Below, piece after piece: positions 21,775 through 32,154 of a stretch of 64,000 nt of DNA. The stretch comes from Aegilops tauschii subsp. strangulata (taxonomy: Eukaryota; Streptophyta; Magnoliopsida; Poales; Poaceae): contig NC_053036.3 of assembly GCF_002575655.3 (NCBI RefSeq), forward strand, positions 160,246,627 to 160,310,626, written 5' to 3'. How positions within the stretch are numbered: the first letter of the stretch is position 1; the number at the start of each line of letters is the position of its first letter. The notes under the pieces are model-generated. The model saw only the letters and a list, made by a program, of their open reading frames with translations, was not told the DNA's origin and did not search any database. The translations under genes were made by a program, and so were the position numbers.

Positions 21775-22377
21775 CTACTCGTCGATGGATCGTAGGGCGG
21801 CAAAATCCTGCAGCTCCTTCTTCAATTCCTCATGACTTTGCTTGAAAGCAGCCACGGATTCCTCCACCTCCTGCTCGCGCTCGATCCGGAGCTTCCTCAA
21901 GCCACCCATCAGTTCCTCGACGACCGCTTTCAGCGTCATCTTCGAGGCACTGCTCTGCTCATGCAGCATCTTCCAGCCGGCGGCCTCCTCCTCCTTCTCG
22001 GCGACCAACTTGAGGAGCTTCGCATTGTCATCCATGAGTTGCTCGATGAGGCCGGTTGCCTTGTCAACTGAGGCATCGCTGATCTTGAGCAGCTTCATCA
22101 AGCCGTCGACCAGCTCGTGCTGTGTAGTGACACCAACGAGAATGTCGTCGTCACCGACGAAGGACTTTAGGAACGCCGGCTCGTCGCGACGGCCGACGCC
22201 GCGAATGCGCATGTGAGAGCCCTCGCGTGCCCGTGAGAGCTCGTTCGAGGGCTCCGCGGCGCGCCGGGACATCTCTGCTGCGGGTGCGGCTTCGTGGCGG
22301 GACCTCTCTAGTGCTTCTGCGGCCTTGGTCTTTGCTGCCTTGTTATATGTCCACCCTAAACTCCTCCTACCGGTCAT
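21775..22377 (-). CDS. CACTA cargo ORF1, copy A (unknown, coiled coil)
   Basis: 200 aa, intact from ATG to stop. The N terminus is basic and alanine-rich (MTGRRSLGWTYN, then many E, R and A residues). Residues about 85-195 have heptad-like hydrophobic spacing rich in E, K and L, for example LMDDNAKLLKLVAEKEEEAAG, strongly suggesting a coiled coil. No enzyme motif, signal or membrane segment is seen. Copy B (24972-25574) is also intact and differs at roughly two dozen residues; copy C is truncated. It lies downstream of ORF2 on the same strand. I do not recognise the family. Retention of two full reading frames suggests the protein mattered to the element until recently. Confidence 0.55.
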   Translation of the reverse strand: MTGRRSLGWTYNKAAKTKAAEALERSRHEAAPAAEMSRRAAEPSNELSRAREGSHMRIRGVGRRDEPAFLKSFVGDDDILVGVTTQHELVDGLMKLLKISDASVDKATGLIEQLMDDNAKLLKLVAEKEEEAAGWKMLHEQSSASKMTLKAVVEELMGGLRKLRIEREQEVEESVAAFKQSHEELKKELQDFAALRSIDE

Positions 22378-22878
22378 GGCGGAACAACTTGACAGAGAAA
22401 ACCAGTTTTGTGGGTGATGAGGAGAGGAACTGTGAAGTAATTTTCAAGTGGTTAGTTTTTATAGCCCGGTGCTAAGTGTGAACACATATTAGTTTGATAG
22501 GTGTGAACAGATTTGCAATTATACTTCTTGCGTTGTAATCAGCAATGTGACGAGAAACAAGGTCAAAATTTATTGATGGCAGAAGGTTGACCACGTGGTT
22601 GCTCGGCGTTGAGGCGGTCGCGGCGCGCTCCGCTCCGGCGTCCCTACGCGCGCTCTGCTCGCTGTTGAGGCAAAGTTACAATGGCAACTGTTAATAATTC
22701 TTAATAATTGTCTTACATATTCAGGATAATTTAAAATGTCGAATGCGGCTAGGCCCAGAACACTCACGACCTACATAAGCATACAATTATAACAAAATAT
22801 AAGCTAAAAGGCTGAGCTGGCGGCCTTCGACGATTGTCTTCTTGGACTCCATGATCAGCATAGCACCCTTGCGACCGT

Positions 22879-23538
22879 TCACTCCGAGTGTCCCGACCCA
22901 CCTCCGCCTACGGAGCTGCTGGCAATGGGAGGCTCTTGGGGTTGTTGGGCCTCTTCCAGAAGAGCTTGACAGCGTGCAATCGCGCGCATGACAACTCCGC
23001 GGAACCGCTCCATTCCCATGTCTTTGGCCTGGTAGCAAATTCCATCGATCTCCTGCATCCTCAAGATATCACGTTGGCGATGTTCTACTTTGTCAAGGAC
23101 GTCAACTCCGCCAAGGATGCGCTCGAGCCTGGCCGCGACATCATCGGGATCGAGGTTGACACGGCCGCCGCGGGCAATGATGAAGCCGTAGGCTGCCTTT
23201 ATCTTGACTGAATCGCAGAGGTCCTCTGCCCATTCCTTGCGAGGCATCAGGCTCTCGATGAGCACTGGTAACGGCGGCTCTTTGGGTGGGTCGTCGACCA
23301 TGCCGCCGAGCAGCTCTGGATCTTTTGCACGGTGGATGGCAAACTGCTCATCACACCTCCTCTGCAATATGTCGATTGTGCTCCCAAGGACTGTGACGCC
23401 GATATCGCTGCCGATGGGCCATGGTGCCTGCACCGGCCGATGAAGCTCTTGCTCCCCGACCTGCTCCGGCTGGTTCTCCTTGCCGAAGATGTAACGCAGG
23501 TAGGCATCGACGTGGAAGCTTTGGTCGTTGCCTGGCAT
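22879..23538 (-). CDS. CACTA cargo ORF2, copy A (unknown)
   Basis: 219 aa, intact. It starts MPGNDQSFHVDAYLRYIFG. Central segments include GSTIDILQRRCDEQFAI and RGGRVNLDPDDVAARLERI. It ends in a low-complexity tail (SSSVGGGGSGHSE). It is mostly helical in appearance, with no membrane segment and no known catalytic motif. It is upstream of ORF1 on the same strand, about 500 bp apart. Copy C (27202-27860) has a 1-bp deletion, and copy B lacks its N-terminal third. Family unknown; it may be an accessory protein of the CACTA element. Confidence 0.55.
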   Translation of the reverse strand: MPGNDQSFHVDAYLRYIFGKENQPEQVGEQELHRPVQAPWPIGSDIGVTVLGSTIDILQRRCDEQFAIHRAKDPELLGGMVDDPPKEPPLPVLIESLMPRKEWAEDLCDSVKIKAAYGFIIARGGRVNLDPDDVAARLERILGGVDVLDKVEHRQRDILRMQEIDGICYQAKDMGMERFRGVVMRAIARCQALLEEAQQPQEPPIASSSVGGGGSGHSE

Positions 23539-24460
23539 GCTTGGAATAACTAATGGTAGATGGGTGAGGACTATATCTTCGCAGAGTGTCGCAGCGGTGC
23601 GTTGCCGCCTGGGTTATATGCAGCAAGCTATTAGCTGGTGGTGGGAAACCGGTGAGGGAATAGGCGTGGATTTTACAATTCATCCATGTGGAGCGCGGGA
23701 AGCATTCGCTGGAGCGCGGGAAGCATTCGCAGGAGCGCGAGAAGACTAAGTGGAGCACACACACCACCCGAATACCGTATCCGGTGCCACATGTTATTTA
23801 TCACACAAGTGTTAACATAAGGAAACATATGTGTAACTTACTAATCATCGCACATGAGTACTCGCAGACGCATCGTGTGCGATATTCCTAGCCACCGCAA
23901 GCAACTAGTTTGCATATTTTAAAGTTTTTTGTACACACAGAATCGCAACGAACTAACTATATTAATCGTCTGTGTTGTAATTTCTCATTGCAAACAGTTC
24001 ATCCGATTCGGCTGTTTGACACATATCACACACATCTTGTTAAGTTGAACCGTTTCTGTTGCGTTCGCTATTCGAAAACAGTTCGTCCGAGTGAACCGTA
24101 TGCCCTATATCACACACACCTTGATCTGGCTAATCGTTTATGTTGCACTCCCTAATAGCAAACGGTTCATCGGAGCGAACTGTATGCCGTATATCGCACA
24201 CACATTGATATGGCTGCCCGTTTCTGTTGTTCTGCCTCATCGCAAACAGTTCGAATGGGTTAACTGTGTGGCCTGAATCGCACACGCAACTAAAATCTGA
24301 ACCGTGTTTGATGCATCCTCCGTTGCAAACGTTTTGCATCATTTCTGACGGTTTTCATACAGCATCGTTTGCGATTATTGCATCACACACAATTTCTCGA
24401 GGGTCTCTGATCGTAGTGTCGCGTTAGCAGCATCCTGCAGTAGTGGCAACTGTTTGATTA

Positions 24461-24592
24461 GACGGGACGAGCACGAGAAGTCCGCCGTGCAGGTTCGACG
24501 GGACGCGTGCGAGCAGTCCGCCGGGCAGGCTCGACGGGACGCGTGCATCCTGTCCACCTCGCAGGCTCGACGGGACACGTGCGAGTAGCAAG
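24461..24592. repeat. 36-bp minisatellite
   Basis: About 3.6 units starting GACGGGAC(G/A)(C/A)G at 24461, 24497, 24533 and 24569. Each ends GCAGG(T/C)TC except the last. It is GC-rich and lies just outside the right CACTA terminus. Confidence 0.8.
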
Positions 24593-24971
24593 GCCGCCCA
24601 TGCTCACCGGAAAGCGGGCTCTTTGACCTCCATGCACCAGCCGCCGCCCGCCTCGCTCACAACTTCTCCATTAATGGGTTAATTAAAGCACCTGGACGGA
24701 GGGTGTTTGCTTGTGATCCCATGGCAGCATTTGCTTTGTTCATGTTTTCAACTCGTATTCCGCCCTAATTTAAATTGCCACATAGGGTAATGGATAATAT
24801 GACCACAAATAAAATGGCAACGGATAATACGACGACAAATTTACAATGGCGCAGATAATAATTGTCTTACATATTCTGGATAATTTAAAATGCCGCATGC
24901 GGCAAAGCCCGGAAGACACGGGGTCAAGAGAAGAAGGAAATTGCAGACAACGATCTGGGTCACTACTGTCT

Positions 24972-25574
24972 CTACTCGTCGATGGATCGCCGGGCGGCAA
25001 AATCCTCGAGCTCCTTCTTCAATTCCTCACGACTTTGCTTGAAAGCAGCCACGGATTCCTCCACCTCCTGCTCGCGCTTGATCCGGAGCTTCCTCAAGCC
25101 ACCCATCAGTTCCTCGATGACCGCTTTCAGCGTCATCTTCGAGGCACTGCTCTGCTTATGCAGCATCTTCCAGCCGGCGGCCTCCTCCTCCTTCTCGGTG
25201 ACCAACTTGAGGAGCTTCGCATTGTCATCCATGAGTTGCTCGACGAGGCCGGTCGCCTTGTCAACCGAGGCATCGCTGATCTTGAGCAGCTTCATCAAGC
25301 TGTCGACCAGCTCCTGCTGCGTAGTGATGCCAGCAAGAATGTCATCGTCGCTGGCGAAGGACTTTAGGAACGCCGGCTCATCGCGATGGCCGACGCCGCG
25401 AATGCGCTTGTGAGAGCCCTCGCATGCCCGTGAGAGCTCATTCGAGGGCTCTGCGGCGCGCCGGGACATCTCTGTTGCGGCTGCGGCTTCGCGGCGAGAC
25501 CTCTCTAGTGCTTCCGCGGCCTTGGTCTTTGCTGCCTGGTTATATGTCCACCCTAAACTCCTCCTACCGGTCAT
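24972..25574 (-). CDS. CACTA cargo ORF1, copy B
   Basis: 200 aa, intact, same length as copy A. Most differences are single substitutions, with no indels. The coiled-coil half is best conserved. Function unknown. Confidence 0.55.
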   Translation of the reverse strand: MTGRRSLGWTYNQAAKTKAAEALERSRREAAAATEMSRRAAEPSNELSRACEGSHKRIRGVGHRDEPAFLKSFASDDDILAGITTQQELVDSLMKLLKISDASVDKATGLVEQLMDDNAKLLKLVTEKEEEAAGWKMLHKQSSASKMTLKAVIEELMGGLRKLRIKREQEVEESVAAFKQSREELKKELEDFAARRSIDE

Positions 25575-26074
25575 GCCGGAACAACTTGATAGAAAAAACC
25601 AGTTTTGTGGGTGATGAGGAGAGGAACTGTGAAGTAACTTTTGAGTGGGTAGTTTTTATAGCCCGGTGCTAAGTGTGAACACATATTAGTTTGATAGGTG
25701 TGACCAGATTTGCAATTACTTATTGCGTTGTAATCAGCAATGTGATGAGAAACAAGGTCAAAATTTATTAATGGCAGAAGGTTGACCACGTGGTTGCTCG
25801 CCGTTGAGGCGGCCGCGGCGCGCTCCGCTCTGGCGCCCCTGCGCGCGCTCTGCTCGCCATTGAGGCAAAGTTACAATGGCAACCGTTAATAATTCTTAAT
25901 AATTGTCTTACATATTCAGGATAATTTAAAATGCCAAATGCGGCAAGGCCCAGAACACTCACGACCTACGTATGCACACAGTTATAATAAAATATAAGCT
26001 AAAAGGCTGAGCTGGCGGCCTTCCGACGATGGTCTTCTCGGACTCCATGATCAGCATAGAACCCTTGCGGTCGT

Positions 26075-26497
26075 TCACTCCGAGTGTCCCGACCCGCCTC
26101 CGCCTACGGAGCTGCTGGCGCTGGGAGGCTCTTGGGGCTGCTGGGCCTCTTCCAGAAGAGCTTGACAGCGTGCAATCGCGCGCATGACAACTCCGTGGAA
26201 CCGCTCCATTTCCATATCTCTGGCCTGGTAGCAAATTTCGTCGATCACCTGCATCCTCAAGATATCACGTTGCTGATGTTCTACTTCATCGGGGACGTGA
26301 AATCCACCAAGGATGCGCTCGAGCCTGGCCACCACATCATCGGGATCGAGGTTGACACGGCCGCCGCGGGCAATGATGAAGCCGCAGGCTGCCTTTGTCT
26401 TGACTGAATCGCAGAGGTCCTCTGCCCATTCCTTGCGGGGCATCAGGCTCTCGATGAGCACTGGTGATGGCGGTTCTTTGGGTGGGTCTTCGATCAT
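26075..26497 (-). pseudogene. CACTA cargo ORF2, copy B, N-terminal truncation
   Basis: It corresponds to about the last 140 residues of ORF2, starting at the ...DDPPKEPP... region. The upstream part is replaced at the unit B/C junction (about 26494). The remaining frame is open to the normal C terminus. Confidence 0.55.
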
Positions 26498-26700
26498 GCC
26501 GGCTCATCGCGATGGCCGACACCGCGAATGCGCATGTGAGAGCCCTCGCGTGCCCGTGAGAGCTCGTTCGAGGGCTCCGCGGCGCGCCGGGACATCTCTG
26601 CTGCGGGTGCGGCTTCGTGGCGGGACCTCTCTAGTGCTTCCGCAGCCTTGGTCTTTGCTGCCTGGTTATACGTCCACCCTAAACTCCTCCTACCGGTCAT
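26494..26700 (-). pseudogene. CACTA cargo ORF1, copy C, C-terminal truncation
   Basis: Only the first 68 residues (through ...GHRDEPA) remain. The frame then hits a TGA created by the junction with unit B. The predicted coiled coil is lost. Confidence 0.55.
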
Positions 26701-27201
26701 GGCGGAACAACTTGACAGAGAAAACCAGTTTTGTCGGTGATGAGGAGAGGAACTGTGAAGTAATTTTCGAGTGGTTAGTTTTTATAGCCCGGTGCTAAGT
26801 GTGAACACATATTAGTTTGATAGGTGTGAACAGATTTGCAATTATACTTCTTGCATTGTAATCAGCAATGTGACGAGAAACAAGGTCAAAATTTATTGAT
26901 GGCAGAAGGTTGACCACGTGGTTGCTCGGCGTTGAGGCGGTCGCGGCGCGCTCCGCTCCGGCGTCCCTACGCGCGCTCTGCTCGCTGTTGAGGCAAAGTT
27001 ACAATGGCAACTGTTAATAATTCTTAATAATTGTCTTACATATTCAGGATAATTTAAAATGTCGAATGCGGCTAGGCCCAAAACACTCACGACCTACATA
27101 AGCATACAATTATAACAAAATATAAGCTAAAAGGCTGAGCTGGCGGCCTTCGACGATTGTCTTCTTGGACTCCATGATCAGCATAGCACCCTTGCGACCG
27201 T

Positions 27202-27860
27202 TCACTCCGAGTGTCCCGACCCGCCTCCGCCTATGGAGCTGCTGGCGCTAGGAGGCTCTTGGGGTTGTTGGGCCTCTTCCAGAAGAGCTTGACAGCGTGC
27301 AATCGCGCGCATGACAACTCCGCGGAACCGCTCCATTTCCATGTCTTTGGCCTGGTAGCAAATTCCATCGATCTCCTGCATCCTCAAGATATCACGTTGG
27401 CGATGTTCTACTTCGTCAAGGACGTCAACTCCGCCAAGGATGCGCTCGAGCCTGGCCACGACATCATCGGGATCGAGGTTGACACGGCCGCCGCGGGCAA
27501 TGATGAAGCTGTAGGCTGCCTTTATCTTGACTGAATCGCAGAGGTCCTCTGCCATTCCTTGCGAGGCATCAGGCTCTCGATGAGCACTGGTAACGGCGGC
27601 TCTTTGGGTGGGTCGTCGACCATGCCGCTGAGCAGCTCTGGATATTTTGCACGGTGGATGGCAAACTGCTCATCACACCTCCTCTGCAATATGTCGATTG
27701 TGCTCCCAAGGACCGTGACGCCGATATCGCTGCCGATGGGCCATGGTGCTTGTATCGGCCGATGAAGCTCTTTCTCCCCGACTTGCTCCGGCTCGTTCTC
27801 CTCGCCGAAGATGTAACGCAGGTAGGCGTCGACGTCGAAGCTTTGGTCGTTGCCTGGCAT
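27202..27860 (-). pseudogene. CACTA cargo ORF2, copy C, 1-bp frameshift
   Basis: The N-terminal part reads as in copy A to ...LMPRKEW at about 27555. There CCC has become CC, shifting the frame. The remaining residues continue in the next frame to the usual SSS(I/V)GGGGSGHSE end at 27202. Confidence 0.6.
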
Positions 27861-28749
27861 GCTTGGAATAACTAATGGTAGATGGGTGAGGACTAGATCT
27901 TTGCAGAGTGTTGGGGCGGTGCGTTGCCGCCTGGGTTATATGCAGCAAGCCATTAGCTGGTGGTGGGAAACCGGTGAGGGAATAGGCGTGGATTTTACAA
28001 TTCACCCATGTGGAGCGTGGGTAGCATTCGCTCGAGCGCGGGAAGAGTAAGTGGAGCACACACACAACACGAATACCGTATCCGGTGCCACGTGTTATTT
28101 ATCACACAAGTGTTAACATAAGGAAATGCATGTGTAACTTACTAATCATCGCACACGAGTACTCGCAGACGCATCATGTGCGATACTCCTACCAACTGCA
28201 AGCAACTAGTTTGCATTTTGTAAAGTTTTGTATACACACAGAATCGCACATGAACTAACTGTATTAATCGTCTGTGTTGTAAATTCTCATCGCAAATAGT
28301 TCATCCGAGTCGGCTGTTTGCCACGTATCACACACATCTTGTTAAGTTGAACCGTTTCTGTTGCGTTCGCTAATCGAAAATAGTTCGTCCGAGTGAACTG
28401 TATGCCCTATATCACACACACCTTGATCTGGCTAAACGTTTATGTTGTACTCCCTAATAGAAAACGATTCATCGGAGCAAACTGCATGCCGTATATCGCA
28501 CACATATTGATATGGCTGCCCGTTTCTATTGTTCTGCCTCATCGGAAACAGTTCAAACGGGTTAACCGTGTGCCCTACATCGCACACGCAACTAAAATCT
28601 GAACCGTGTTTGATGCGTCCTCCATCGCAAATGTTTTGCACCTTTTTTGATGGGTTTTTTACATTCCCATTTGTGATTAATGCATCGCACACAGTTTGGT
28701 GAAAGGGTCTCTGATCGTAGTGTCGCGTTAGCAGCATCCTGCAGTAGTG

Positions 28750-29737
28750 CTTGTGTTCCCTTGAAAGAAGTGGGACCATACTTCTCTTGTTGAGGAACAA
28801 ACTTCGTCTTGGGGTATTGATCTTCTTCCCACTCAACTCCATTGGCATGGAACTTGCGTTCAAAACCAACACCTTGATTCTTCTGGTGCCTTCCTTGCTT
28901 GCGTACAATTTCCTCAAATTGCTCACTTCCGGCAAGGCTCTTGTAAACACCTTTCTCTATAATTCCCTTCAATAAACTGTTTTCTTGCTCAAGTGTAACT
29001 TGGCTAAGAGAATCATTAGTGGAATGAAGAGAACTACTAGAAGCAACAATATTGGATTTAACATGATTATTGTTACTGCTAGAAGAAAAATCTTTCCTGC
29101 TCTTGTTGCTAGATTTTACTTGTGGCATGTGAGTAGACAAGAGTAAACGCTTGGCAATGTAAGAAGAACTTTTCTTACGAAGATCATCATTGATTGCTTT
29201 TAAGAACCCATGCTCTTGCTCTAGATTGGGCTTTTCAAAGCGTAGCTTCTTGTGAGTCTTTAAAAGCTCTCGATGATCCTCCAAGGTAGTTTCATGAGCT
29301 AACTTAAGAGCGTTTAGTTCTTTAGCTAGACGCTCAATCTCCTTCTTATCATTGTCATTCGTTTCATCTTGATTAGCATGATTAACAACAATTTTATCAT
29401 AGATTTCATCACTAGAGTTGTCAACAAGTAAATCATCATCACCTAGCAAATCATCTTCATTACTATTGCAATCAACATACTGGGGGTGTGATACCTTGGG
29501 GCCATTAGCCATGAAGCATCTTCCAATCCCTTCATTTGGTGAGTCGAATATGTCGTAGGAGTTGGATGACACAAGTGCAAGACCGGCAACTCCTTCATCT
29601 TGAGTATATTTGGAGTCGGAGTGATAACTTCTCTCGAAGTAGTTATCGGAGTCGAAACCAGATACACAATCACCAATATGAGCTTGATATCTTCATCTTG
29701 TGTAGCTCTTTGATGACTTGTCCTTCCTTTCCGAATC
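28750..29737 (-). pseudogene. gag: Copia gag, distal part
   Basis: It continues the gag frame of 38674-39653 after the gypsy insertion. If the insertion and one copy of the duplicated GAATC are removed, the reading frame carries on without a shift. The distal part contains a long acidic, coiled-coil-like stretch (from about 29400 down to 29200) and a serine/asparagine-rich tract. There is one in-frame TGA at 29693-29695. It is cut at 28750 by the CACTA terminus, so no protease, integrase or RT remains. The terminal residues after 28750 in the open frame are encoded by CACTA sequence. Confidence 0.75.
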
Positions 29738-30263
29738 TGTTGGGGATATTACCACTGGGCGTAAACCGGCCAGGAGAGGCCGGGTTAACCCCATAAGTAG
29801 TTCATTATATCTGAAGCCCATGAAGACAGACGGTGACGCTTTATGAAGGCCCAGGGCCCAGAACTGGTTTAAGGCATGTAGACATAAACCGGTATTGATA
29901 TGTAAACTTGTGTTATAAGATAGAAAGAGCAGAGACCGGACTGGACACGTTTATGAGCCGGCCTCGGGATTCTGTAAACCGGCGGGCGTCAACCCATGTA
30001 TATAAGGGGACGACCCGGCGGCGGTTCAAGGACAACGGACAACAACTCGAGACTCACGCAAAGCGTATTCGCTCCCTGGTCATCGAAACCCAAGCAATCC
30101 CACAACAACTGGATCATAGGCTTTTACCTTCACCGTAAGGGGCCGAACCAATATAAACTCTCTTGCGTCCCTTGTCCGCTTTAACCCCTTTAGGTTAACC
30201 CATAGCGATGGCTCCACGACTAAGTCCTTTCTCTAGGACATCTGCCGTGACAAAACCACGACA
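29738..30263 (+). repeat. 5' LTR of the gypsy element
   Basis: Starts TGTTGGGGATATT and ends CCACGACA. A TATA-like TATATAAG lies at about 29999-30006. Same length as the 3' LTR. Confidence 0.9.
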
Positions 30264-30265
30264 AT

Positions 30266-30312
30266 TGGCACCCACCGTGGGGCTCGAACCCACGACCACA
30301 AGGTTAAGAGCC
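30266..30312 (+). promoter_or_regulatory. Extended primer-binding site, tRNA-Lys(CUU)
   Basis: It starts TGGCACCCACCGTGGGGC two bases after the LTR. The complementarity to plant tRNA-Lys(CUU), as recalled, continues far past the usual 18 bases, through the T arm and variable loop into the anticodon stem-loop (TTAAGAGCC). That makes about 47 nt with one mismatch (A for G at the fifth base). The RNase H frame opens at 30308, inside this stretch. Confidence 0.7.
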
Positions 30313-32154
30313 AGAAGAGAAGCCGGATTTCATCAATGATTGGACAGAACTACAATCGCCAGAAGAGAAGCCAGATCATACTTATTGGACTATTCATTTT
30401 GATGGGTCCAGGCAATTGGAGGGCTCGGGGGCTGGAGTCGTATTAACTTCCCCACAAGGTGATAAGTTTTGTTATGTTCTCCGTTTAATGTTCCCTTGCA
30501 CTAACAATGCAGCTGAATATGAGGCTTTACTCCATGGTCTTCGGATGCCTAAGGAGACGAATCTAAGCCGAGTTAAGTGCTTCGGTGACTCGGATCTGGT
30601 GGCTCAACAAGTGTCCGGCACTTGGGATTCCAAGGACCCACTCATGGCAGCATATCGTCGTGAGGAGGATATTGTTGCAGGTCACTTTAAAGGTTATCAG
30701 GTGGATCGTGTGGACCGGCGGAAGAATGAAGCGGCGGACGCTTTAAGTCGCCTGGGTTCCCAACGTAAACCGGTTCCACCTAATGTCTTCCTGGATGTTC
30801 TGCGTAATCCGTCCGTCAAGCTCCCTGGTGGAGAGGATTTGGCTATTCCTGATCCGGAAGCTCAGTTGGTGGCGGCTCTTCATGTTATCCCAGATTGGAC
30901 AGTTCCATATCTGGCGTATATGAACCGGGGCGAGTTACCAGAGGATGAAACTTTGGCCAGGCAGATAATCCGGCGGTCCAAGTCCATGACTATTATCAAT
31001 GGAGAGTTACATCATTGCAGTGTGACAGGGGCGTTTCAACGCTGTGTCTCTCCTGAAGAAGGTCGTGAAATTTTGCGTGAGATCCACGAAGGAGATTGTG
31101 GTCACCACGCTGATTCAAAGTCTTCGGTGGCCAAGGCGTTTCGTCACGGTTTCTATTGGTCGACAGCTCATGCTGATGCCGAGGACTTGGTCAAAAGATG
31201 TGATGGCTGTCAGAAATTCTCAAGGCGCGCTCATGTACCAGCTCAAGAATTGAGGATGATTCCAATCACCTGGCCATTTGCAACTTGGGGGCTGGATATG
31301 GTTGGGCCTTTCAAGAGATCCAAGGACAAGAAGACCCACCTTTTGGCGGCGGTTGATAAGTTCACGAAGTGGGTGGAGGTTGAGCCAGTTAGTAAGTGTG
31401 ATGCAGCTACGGCGGTTCAATTCATCAAAAAGGTGATCTTCCGGTTTGGCTTTCCACACAGCATTATAACAGACAATGGTACCAATCTGTCAAAGGGTGC
31501 CATGAAGGAGTTCTGTCAATGTGAGCACATCCGGCTTGACGTGTCATCAGTGGCTCCCCCCAGTCCAATGGTCAAGCAGAGAGGGCCAATCAAGAGATCT
31601 TGAGAGGCATCAAACCCCGGCTTATGGTTCCTTTGCAACGGACGCCGGGTTGTTGGGTTGAGGAGTTACCTTCTGTGTTATGGAGCATCAATACCACACC
31701 CAACAGATCAACAGGATACACACCGTTCTTCATGGTTTATGGAGCAGAAGCGGTTCTTCCTAGTGACATCCGTCATGACTCACCTTGTGTAGCGGCATAT
31801 GTTGAAGCTGACAACGAGAAGGCACGGCAGGAAACTCTTGACCTGTTAGATGAGGAGCGTGACATGGCGGCGGCCCGTTCGGCAATTTATCAGCAAGATC
31901 TGCGTCGTTATCGTAGCCGCCGGGTTAGAACCAGAACCTTCTAAGAAGGCGATTTGGTGCTTCGGCTCATCCAGGATCAGACGGATATGCACAATTTATC
32001 CCCTCCTTGGGAAGGACCCTTTGTGGTCAGCAAGAATCTGCACAATGGGTCATACTACCTTATAGATGTTCGAGAGCGCAAAGACTCACGTAAATCGGAG
32101 GAGGAGACCCACCGGCCGTGGAATATCACTCATCTTCGGCCCTACTATACTTGA
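30308..32154 (+). pseudogene. pol: Gypsy RNase H-integrase polyprotein remnant
   Basis: The frame opens at 30308 without an ATG. It reads PEEKPD linkers, then RNase H with the four acidic positions (HFDGS, AAEYEALL, GDSD, NEAADALSR). The integrase zinc site follows (H..H..CDGC near 31090-31215), then the catalytic core with D in TWGLDMVGPF and D in IITDNGT. A one-base loss in the C run at 31556-31561 shifts the frame just before the third catalytic residue, whose context (QAERANQEI-like) persists in the other frame. A CAA-to-TAA-type stop sits at 31942-31944. The tail to 32154 is still open in frame. Gag, protease and RT are missing, so this copy is non-autonomous. Confidence 0.85.

Larger units (their letters stand above)
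21495..24445 (-). mobile_element. CACTA element fragment, unit A, with right terminus
   Basis: The right end is GCAGTAGTG at 24437-24445, the inverted form of a CACTACTGC terminus. It is preceded by subterminal repeats with CATCGCACACG and CCGTTTCTGTTG-type motifs (23750-24410). The left terminus is missing: the unit begins at ACCTGGACGGAGGG, shared with unit B at 24690. It carries two unknown ORFs on the minus strand. No transposase is recognised. Confidence 0.7.
24690..28749 (-). mobile_element. CACTA fragment, units B and C fused, with right terminus
   Basis: Unit B begins at 24690 with the same ACCTGGACGGAGGG as unit A and runs to about 26496. It then switches abruptly into an internal point of ORF1 in unit C, which continues to the right terminus GCAGTAGTG at 28741-28749. 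Subterminal repeats fill 28060-28710. The terminus lies against a Copia gag frame starting at 28750. The left terminus is absent. Confidence 0.7.

Noticed and set aside
30266..30312. A tRNA-Lys gene on the minus strand
   Set aside because: Only the 3' two-thirds of the tRNA is represented, in antisense next to an LTR and including the CCA complement. There is no D arm or 5' acceptor strand, so it is a primer site and not a tRNA gene.
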